Shown: piece after piece, positions 56,754 through 64,000 of the stretch
Numbering within the stretch: position 1 is the first letter of the stretch
Layout of the letters: every line of letters begins with the position of its first letter
Origin: Rutstroemia sp. NJR-2017a BVV2
Taxonomy: Eukaryota; Ascomycota; Leotiomycetes; Helotiales; Rutstroemiaceae
Reading direction: 5' to 3'
Assembly: GCA_002946415.1 (NCBI GenBank)
Contig: NJPS01000041.1
Coordinates: forward strand, 558,001 to 622,000
DNA: 64,000 nt
The notes under the pieces: model-generated
What the model was told of the DNA's origin: nothing
Databases searched by the model: none
Seen by the model: the letters and a program-made list of their open reading frames with translations, nothing else
Position numbers and translations under genes: made by a program

Positions 56754-58485
56754 CTACAGATTAATCTCTCTCAACTCTCCCACCTGCACATCATCTACTC
56801 TCCGCGCCGCACTATCCATTCCCTTCTCACCATTAATCTCCCTCTCCAGCTTCTCCACCTCAACGTTCGAGCCCATTTTAATTCCAGCATGCGGTTCCCA
56901 AGCGAGATAGTCCCGTCGAACTTCCACATAATCGTACGCGAACTCACCCAACTGATCATCATCCATACCTAGCATCTCAGCTTCATCACTTCCTCTGAGG
57001 TGTAGTCCCGGTATCATGTTGACGATAAATGCAATACTGGTGCTGACAACGAACGAGTAGCCTGTACATGCGACTATGTATGCGATTTGGATGTAGAGTT
57101 GTTTCCAGTTGTGATTCAGGAATCCGCCAGTTATTATACCTGTGTTTACACCATCAAGGCCGATGATATAGTCTGCTGCGAAGAGGCCGTTGAAAATAAG
57201 ACCGACCATGCCAGCTATCCCGTGTTCTGCAAGGTTGTCCATCGAGTCGTCGATTTTAAGGGCGTATTTAACTACACTTCGTTAGCAAAAGTTCACAAGC
57301 AATTCAACAGCAACAATGGCATCATACTCTTCGTAGCATAATTTGAAACGAACCCAGTAACGACGCCCAAGATGATCGAAGCCCAAGGTGTAATGAAGCC
57401 CGAAGCAGGAGTCGCAGCTACCAATCCAGAAATGCATCCCGAGCACCAACCCACCATACTCCACTTTCGACTTAGTCGATAATCAAGTAACACCCATGTT
57501 ATACTACCAAACATGGCTGTAAGACAACTGTTCCAGCATGCCATTACCGCGCGGAGGTTAGCTCCAAATGCGCTACCGCCATTGAAGCCGAGCCAGCCGA
57601 ACCACAGGATTATCGTACCAAGGACGACGAGCGAGACGTTGTGGGGGCGGAAGTTGATGAGCAATTTGGTCTGGCGAGGCCCGAGCATGAAGGAGTAGGC
57701 GAGGGCGGATACACCAGAGCATATTTCGACAGGCCCTCCTCCCGCGTAGTCCAACACCCCGTATTTGTATGCCCAACCGGATGGATTCCATGCCCCTACC
57801 GATGCCGTCGTCAGTGATTAAGACATATGTAAGTGCGAAATTCTCTTACAGTACGCGATGGGACAGTAGACGAGTGTTGCCCAGAAGAAGATGAAGACAA
57901 GCATTGGTACAAGACGGCCACGCTCTGCGATAGCACCAGTTACGATGGCTGCCGTCACACAGCAAAACTGCATCTATGCAGCGTCAACAAAATATCTTTT
58001 TGTAGTCTCAGCTTCGAGAACTTACTTGATAGAAAGAATACAGCAGCTCCGGCAACAGTGGACTGCCCACACTCGGCACAGCCAAAGTATTCATGAGCCC
58101 AAAGTGTTTCAAATCACCAATGAACCCGCTTGTGCCAGAGCTACTGAAAGCCAACGAATACCCCCAAAAGTACCACTGGAAAGTAGTCACGGAGAAAGAT
58201 GCCATGCAACCGAAGATCATGCTGAGAGCAGACTTCCTGCGTGCGAGACCGGAGTAGAGAAATCCAATGCCGGGGACCATGAGAAGCACCATGCAAGAGC
58301 AGATTATGATGAAAGCACTGTCACCAGACTGGTACCATTGATTGAGGTTCGTTGTTGCTGTGGAATTTTGTCAGTGGTGGAAAGACCGCAGAGAGGTCAT
58401 ATAGAAGGTAGCACATACCGGAGTCTCCGCCATTTGGAGAAGTTCCGTTGAACACGGTAGGGGCACCGACCCAAGCGTAAGACAT
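56754..58485 (-). CDS. ammonium transporter, AMT/MEP family (five exons, 502 aa)
   Basis: A plasma-membrane ammonium permease. The exons are 58485..58419, 58357..58026, 57973..57850, 57795..57328 and 57271..56754; all introns are GT-AG and the codon count closes. The N-terminus is MSYAWVGAPTVFNGT, then NQWYQSGDSAFIIICSCMVLL. Family blocks visible are MVPGIGFLYSGLARRKSALS and FQWYFWGYSLAFS. Also present are VLDYAGGGPVEICSGVSALAYS, LWFGWLGFNGGSAFGA, and ATPASGFITPWASIILG followed by HGIAGMVGLIFNGLFA. The cytoplasmic tail is acidic and contains the enhancer-like region GSDEAEMLGMDDDQLGEFAYDYVEVRRD, typical for fungal Mep proteins. GATA-type sites upstream fit nitrogen regulation. Two or three paralogues are usual in this group, and I cannot tell which one this is. 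Confidence 0.95.
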
Positions 58486-59947
58486 CGTTTATAGAATTAT
58501 ATGCACCGAATAACGATACAGTGAACATGAGATTGATAAAAGAATCCAACAGAAAACAACAAGATCGCGTGCTTTAGTACTCTTTTCATAACCCGTTATC
58601 CCACCAATATCACCACTCGCCTACCTGACCTCGACTTCCTTCTTCCAAACTCATCGCTATGACCGGGGAGGCGTTGTACGAAGATAAACATGAACTTAAT
58701 TTCCAAGTGTGACAATTGCTTTCAGACAATATGAAAAGGTTATATCAGGACAACATAAGCCCTTGAACTTCTTATGACTGGACGAACCTGATTTGGACAC
58801 GGAGAAGGAAAAAAGTTGGCTCTCTCATGACTTGCAGAACAACTCCCGCATCTCGCTATTTCCGGACGCCATCCCCGTCTCTGTTCCCTGTCAGAAATCC
58901 AAACGCAAGGGTGGGAGCAGGATGCCGTACGGAGTACATCAGATCATGCAGAGCTGATCTCCCTTGAGCTGAAGATGGTTGCTGGGACTATGCTGGTCTG
59001 AGAATTTCCGAGGCTGACGCTCGTAACCTCTACTTCTTATCGCAGGCACCAGTGCTGGCTCATCTATTGGGCTCATCGCTATCCCTCGTCTTGCTCTGAA
59101 ACATGCTATCTTTCTGAAATGATTGGCGTGGGGGGCCTTTGGCTGAGTCCCCTCTACGCCTCATTCTCCATGTCCATGTCCTTGGGATTAAGAGCAAATG
59201 CACGTATGCATAGAATTTCTTATTTTGGGCTCCTTGGGAATCGTTCGGGTAAGGGTGTTCCTGGAGATCTGGAGATATGTGGTGTGGGAAAAGAAAGTTC
59301 TTATCTTGATGTTCACTTAGCCAATCATGTGCTTACAAAAATCTGTTCGTGGGGGTCGAAACCTCTTCGATTTGTGGCATAAGCCGACAATAATACGCCA
59401 ACGATGTTTGGACATTGAAAATACTATAATATTCTAGATTATTCGGGAAATTTATCTGATAGTAATAGTTAGCTACAATATATTCCAAATCAGCTAGTTT
59501 TTTCTAACCTGGAGCGCAAACGAATTTCTGTCACACGAAAGCTTCTTCATAGGCAATCTGGCTTTCCGCATGTTGTTATGCGGTCTCGTTGCGAGTTCTT
59601 GGGGTCCCTACGAAGTACGAGTAGGAGTGGTTGGCGCATTCCCTCGTAAGATCGGCCTGTCGTTGTGACCAGACCTGACGGACCTGACAGGTAAAAAATT
59701 AATTTAGATAAATACTGTCCCATTCATTTTGGGCCAGCAAGAAGCGCTACACCTTTCGCTCCTTGAGCCTGTTGTAGGCCTTTAGGCTACAGAGTGTCAA
59801 TGACAAGATCAGAGTCACAAATACCATAGGGAAACCGAAACATAAAACTCCAGATGCTTCTTTTAACAATACACTTTTGGTTTACATTTCTCATCCATTC
59901 AACCGGAACTCCTCCCACTAGAGCCATTTAAGGCCACCCCTTAGAAT
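58486..59947. other. intergenic upstream of ammonium transporter
   Basis: About 1.5 kb with no supported gene; the frame 59119..59382 has no features. It should contain the ammonium-transporter promoter and the 3' flank of the GFA-domain gene. Confidence 0.5.
58535..58687 (-). promoter_or_regulatory. GATA-type sites upstream of ammonium transporter
   Basis: The GATAA core occurs at 58535..58539 (in TGATAA) and 58683..58687 (in AGATAA), and TTATC, its complement, at about 59037..59041. All lie within 560 nt upstream of the start codon. The HGATAR sequence is bound by AreA/NIT2-type nitrogen regulators in ascomycetes, which commonly control ammonium transporters. The cores are short, so chance occurrence is not excluded. 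Confidence 0.4.
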
Positions 59948-60564
59948 CTACTCGTCAGGCATGCCCTTGAACTGCTTCATCCCTTCAATCCCACCATGAC
60001 CCAACCAATCCACACGACACTCGACAAACTGCTCTCTCCCCGGGCGCAGCTTGGTCTCATGCAAATTGAAATCATCCACGGTGCCAATGCGCATGATGCT
60101 CATTCCTGGGAACTGTTCGCCAACGCGAAACATCAGGGTACCGCAGGTAGAACAGAAGTGGTTGGTCATTCTGTTGCCGGAAGCGATCGTTTTGTTCTGG
60201 CCGAACTGCTTCAGGTTTTCGCGCCCACGGACATAGCGGATGTGCGTGTCGGCTACCGTGAAGTTGGATGCGAACATTGATGCGGTGATTTTGCGGCAGT
60301 CGGCGCAGTGGCAAACAAATGTTTCGACTAGGCCAGGGCCATGAGTTGGCTGTGAACATACTCGTGTTATTGAAAGATCAAAGAATAGAGAGTGAATAGG
60401 TTGTTGGTATAAGGAGGGAGACTCACGAATACCATCTGAACAGCGCCACAGAAACATGTAGCTGTCGCTTCATCGTCGTTGGACCAGCCATCGGAGGCAC
60501 CGCCCGCTAGGGGGAAATATGACTTATCTTTGGAGGATTTTGCGGTAGGAGTAATGGTAGTCAT
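59948..60564 (-). CDS. GFA/CENP-V-domain zinc protein (two exons, 179 aa)
   Basis: A small cytosolic protein of the Mss4-like, glutathione-dependent formaldehyde-activating (GFA) group. The exons are 60564..60427 and 60349..59948, with a GT-AG intron in phase 0. Zinc ligands are visible in TCFCGAVQM (exon 1), VCHCADCRK and NHFCSTCGTLMFR, the usual CxCG, CxCxxC and CxxCG pattern. The glutathione-related FASNFTVADTHIRYVRG region follows the second cysteine group. The length is normal for the family. Fungal members are numerous and mostly of unknown function; a role in formaldehyde metabolism should not be assumed. A tandem repeat lies in its promoter. Confidence 0.88.
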
Positions 60565-61298
60565 AATGATCGAATGCTGGTGTCGGACGAGAAGTGATTC
60601 TGAGTGATGTAAAATTGGGATGTTGATATAAGATTGAGATGGTATGAGATTGAGATGTTGATATAGGATTGAGATGTTGATATGAGATTGAGATGTGGGT
60701 GTAAGATTAAGATGTTGTAAGAACGATGTGATACTTGAGCTTTAGAGGAGACCTAGGAGTGAGGCAAGCGGCCCTTAAATAGGGGACTCACAGTCCTCGC
60801 TCAGATCCTCTTTCCTTCACGTAAAGCTACACTTGTTGCATTCCGGGTCAGAATAGCAGAGCATCGTAAAGATGTCAGGAATGAGTCAGAAATCTGCCAG
60901 TTGACTTGCGTATTCTAATCCTTACCCGATACCTCCTTGCGGTTCTACATTTCCGTGCGTGTAACGCCGACCCCGCACTGCAATCGATTACCAAGCTGGA
61001 TCTCCAACGCTCTGATAGTTGCGGCTCAGTCGGTCTATTATGCGCTCTATGAGAATGGCATAAACTCCTTTAGGAAGCGACCTTGAGAAATTATTAAGAG
61101 TGGCATATTCACGTAGATTACGACTTGGTCGATGATGTAATGTCCCAAAATGGCATATGCCTATTTGGGACACGCACGGACGTATAACTACTGGGCTGCG
61201 TATGAGCGGTATCATTGGTCAATAATTCTCAAGGGGAACAACACAACTTTTGATCAAGATTATTTTATTTATCGCGACAGCAATATGCTTGCCAAATA
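60565..61298. other. intergenic with promoter repeat
   Basis: The left part is the promoter of the GFA-domain gene and contains a 19-bp tandem repeat. The right part is 3' flank of the small secreted-protein gene. No coding frame is supported. Confidence 0.5.
60618..60717 (+). repeat. 19-bp imperfect tandem repeat
   Basis: About five copies of a unit like GATGTTGATATAAGATTGA, one shortened to 16 bp, lie 55-155 nt upstream of the GFA-domain gene start. Confidence 0.8.
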
Positions 61299-61897
61299 CT
61301 ACCGCTTACCCCCTCCAACACATGAAGCCTGCTGCGCATCACAAGCACTAACATCTACATTTGATAAACCACCATTATTCACAGCATCCGCGCATCGATT
61401 ATGCTGGATTGCGCAAGCTCGATCGAGCGCATCTTTTTGGGTCGTGAATGTGTTTCCGTTGACATTGAAAGGCCGATCGGGATCTTGAGTCATGGTGATG
61501 GCAGGAACCCCAATACCCCCAATTGCGGTTGCGGTTCCAGTCGCGGGTGGCCCGGTTGATGTTGATGTGGTCGCGATTTTGGTGTCATTTGCTGGGACAG
61601 CAGTCAATGAGAGTGATGCTTGTGGCATGGGAACCGCTGCATCAACGTTGAGACGAGGAAGAAGTGCTGCGGGCGTTGGTGCTGGCACGTTTGCCAGGCT
61701 GGCGCGTAAACTATACTTCGAGTAAGCTTGATTTCACGGAATTCTCTTTCTCTTTGAGGGACTTATGGTGATCGGGGTGAATGACTGGCAAGCGGCAGTA
61801 GAGCTCTCCCGTGCATGTGCCGCGGAGAATAGCCCAGCGCTATATTCGAGAATGTGAGGCTCGCAAGAAGCAACGCCATCAATGTTTGAAGATGCAT
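61299..61897 (-). CDS. small secreted protein (exon structure uncertain)
   Basis: Two parts are visible on the minus strand. The N-terminal part starts at an ATG at 61897 and encodes a signal peptide (MHLQTLMALLLASLTFSN). It is followed by a short hydrophilic run and then a stop near 61770. The C-terminal part (frame 61688..61299) is Ala/Pro/Thr-rich, with VPAPTPAALLPRL and later TSTSTGPPATGTATAIGG. It ends with a conserved-looking module: FNVNGNTFTTQKDALDRAC, then IQHNRCADAVNN and VDVSACDAQQASC. The C-terminal cysteine module resembles one often seen at the end of fungal secreted proteins. An intron must join the two parts. Acceptors ending GTATAG or GCCAG exist, but no canonical donor in the right phase was found, so the exon junction is open or the gene is damaged. 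Confidence 0.55.
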
Positions 61898-63829
61898 TAT
61901 GGTGGTGTCGATTAAAAATTGAGATATTTGATGATGTGATCAAACAATTTTGGCCCGCCTGTGGAAAGAAAGATTCACAATCAACGCGGAGAAGCGGGTT
62001 ATTTAAAGAATGTAGGTCGGCACAAGCAGCTCCGGATGATGGCAAAGTACAACCAGTTGGGGAGCGACGATGAACAAGAAAGAGCTTCTTTATCATTCCC
62101 CGCACTCTGGTTATATACACACCTTGCCATGGAGATAAGACTGGACGGATCGCAGCTCAGATTATCATCCGAGCTTGGAACAGCTATTCGAATTCCTGCA
62201 CTGGGGATCAAATGCGACTTGCGATTGGTTGATCACGTTTAAGTTTGGGCCGAAGCTTTCCTGTGAGGGCCTTGGTGACGAAAAACTCTTCCAAATAGCC
62301 ATCTGAATGTTCAGATTGAATCCGATTGAGCTTTGATTGCGAAGATAAGATGCATCAATTGTTTCATGGCCGAGGTTTCTGGATGAGATGAAGCACAAAC
62401 GTGACGGATCTCATATGCCTTAAACTTGAGTGGGGGAGATAGCATCGGATCTGAACCCCTATCAAGATTTCGGCGGGCATAGAATAATTATGGAATGGCT
62501 TGCGTCAATGCTGATGCAAGCTAACGCTATGCAGCTCGATTAAGTGCGAATCTTGGAATCATCAAAGGTACTTGTCATAGGGCTGACTGATCGACGGCGC
62601 GGGGAAGATCTAGACGCAGCTAAAAGATAATTAGGTCTCAGGATCAGGAAGTAACTTTTCAAGCCCTATAAGGAATATTTTGTGGACGGCTGCACCATCA
62701 TGAGACAATCTCCAAGCTCAGAGACGGGGTCTGAGCACTTTCATCAGCAAACATGAAACCGTGAACTGCCGACTCCGAGGGATAAGATTGCTCGTGCGCT
62801 CCACGACAATCAACATGACGACAATCAACATGATGACAATCAACATGGGTCGTTTATGGGTAGCTGTGCCAAAATTTCGAACGAACAGACCCTAATTTCT
62901 ATCAGGGATATTACCACTTGATTGGAGTGACTGGATCATGGATGACGAAACTGGCGGAAGGAGAAATGCCATCTTCTGTGGAACATTGCTTATTCTGAGT
63001 GAACGCGAATAATAATCTTTAGTTTCATAGCAGAGTCCCTCTCTCAATTAAATCCCAGGGTAGCTACAGGATCTAGATGCTAAGCGAAAAAGGAGGTGCT
63101 CAAGATATCGACGACGAAGTTACCATTCATTCTGTAACATATGGATCTGGTGATTCGACGGTGGAGCTACAGCCAGACACACGTAATCGCTAACTACTTG
63201 ATCTTGCTTGGGACATTCCTCTGCTTGGAGACTTGGAGTTTCTTCCAGGGGATCTTCCGCAATCCACTGTTTAAGTACCTATCCGAGCCATCATTGAGTA
63301 AGTTTGCATCTCTCGTAAACTTCCTGGCCTTCTCACTCCATCTATTTAGGCTATTTCTTGGTACAGTACAGCGTATCATCGTGTACACTGTCGGCATCGC
63401 GCTCTTCGCTCACCTTAGAATGGATCAGGGGTTTCGCTTGCAGGAGCTACGAAGGGATGATTCTTCGTTTGCCTGCTCACCACTGTTCCATGTGCTGAAA
63501 TCTTCTACACCCACTGGATCAAATTCGTCTCCACGCAAGCTACCACATAACTCGCACCTTTCATAGATGACCTCGAAAACTCATTCACAAGAAGTGCAGA
63601 GAATATCGATTAAGGGTAGGTATTTACCAAAAATTGAGTTTTTTCTGCGAGAACTGTGAATTCCTCGCGATACACAAACCGCATTCTCTGCAACCGTGTC
63701 GCAACATTCCTCGACAATTAATGGGTCTTGGCAAGATGCAATGAGAAATACTGGGTTTCGTGTTTCTACCTCAATACACGTTGATTGTTAGATTCAACTT
63801 CTCTATCTCAAAAGCTCATCCAGTACAAA
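61898..63829. other. mostly non-coding; possible fragments
   Basis: About 1.9 kb without a convincing gene. A 37-codon frame at about 63061-63190 and a hydrophobic frame at 63141..63566 could be exons, but I found no coherent spliced product. Three short CAATCAACATGA repeats occur near 62805-62850. Confidence 0.4.
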
Positions 63830-64000
63830 ATGTCGCCATTAGCCTGTTGCGCTGTGGACGCTTGTTACATCGGCGTGTCTGGCGTGGGATCTCTCGGTGT
63901 CGTTCAAGGCCTTTGCACAACTTATATTGCGAATGTTATTGCGGTTCCATTATTAAACAATCTTCTTGCCGGTGTTTGTAGCACTGTGGGCCGAGCTGGT
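63830..64000 (+). CDS. partial gene, unknown, runs off window end
   Basis: From an ATG at 63830 a frame stays open to the last base (57 codons). The product starts MSPLACCAVDACYIGVSG and is rich in Cys, Val, Gly and Leu; it is mildly hydrophobic and could contain a membrane helix. Another frame over the same bases (63760..63981) is open but Arg/Cys-rich and less plausible. Too little is present to assign a family. Confidence 0.3.
   Translation, partial: MSPLACCAVDACYIGVSGVGSLGVVQGLCTTYIANVIAVPLLNNLLAGVCSTVGRAG

Noticed and set aside
62440..62470. GGTTCAGATCC-like B box on the minus strand
   Set aside because: The flanking bases do not form a T-stem and no cloverleaf could be drawn.

Overview
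This is a nuclear window from a filamentous ascomycete (Pezizomycotina; the gene styles fit Leotiomycetes, but that is only a guess). The evidence is short spliceosomal introns (about 45-100 nt, CT(A/G)AC branch sites) in almost every gene, a dispersed 5S rRNA gene, a STAND/NACHT protein, a PTH11-like membrane protein, several small secreted proteins, and fungal housekeeping genes such as SSZ1, RRP40, LIP5 and ATP18. Gene models were built by hand from frame continuity across GT-AG introns. In every model called confident the exon lengths add up to a whole number of codons.

Region 1 (about 1.0-11.5 kb) looks like a small specialised-metabolism locus with no PKS, NRPS or terpene synthase. It holds an ATP-grasp-like ligase, a TauD/TfdA Fe(II)/2-oxoglutarate oxygenase, an MFS exporter and a PaaK-like adenylate-forming enzyme, all with intact frames, plus a group IV (ornithine-type) PLP decarboxylase that is broken by several frameshifts and has lost key residues. 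A plausible logic, which is inference, is acid activation, amide formation, oxidation and export, with the amine-supplying decarboxylase lost. This is the best candidate here for an undescribed system.

Region 2 (12.3-24.6 kb) holds an unknown gene, a secreted cupredoxin, mitochondrial lipoyl synthase, a secreted bicovalent-FAD oxidase and a small cysteine-containing secreted protein, separated by long gene-poor stretches. Region 3 (24.6-34 kb) is a compact housekeeping block: a 14-exon SLIP-GC-like GTPase with a 10-nt microexon, POP7, RAV2/Rogdi, the tiny four-exon ATP18 and NIPSNAP. Region 4 (34-50.6 kb) is accessory: G-rich low-complexity DNA, a membrane protein with a 15-bp minisatellite, a NACHT NTPase whose C-terminal part is degenerate, an SDR, a rhodopsin-like membrane protein, an acidic unknown protein and a MITE-like inverted-repeat element.

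Region 5 (50.6-61.9 kb) returns to conserved genes: a secreted Ser/Thr/Lys-rich protein, RRP40 divergent from SSZ1, a GNAT acetyltransferase with a 5S rRNA gene inside its intron, an ammonium transporter, a GFA/CENP-V-type zinc protein and a small secreted protein. The last 2 kb are mostly empty, with one possible gene running off the window end.
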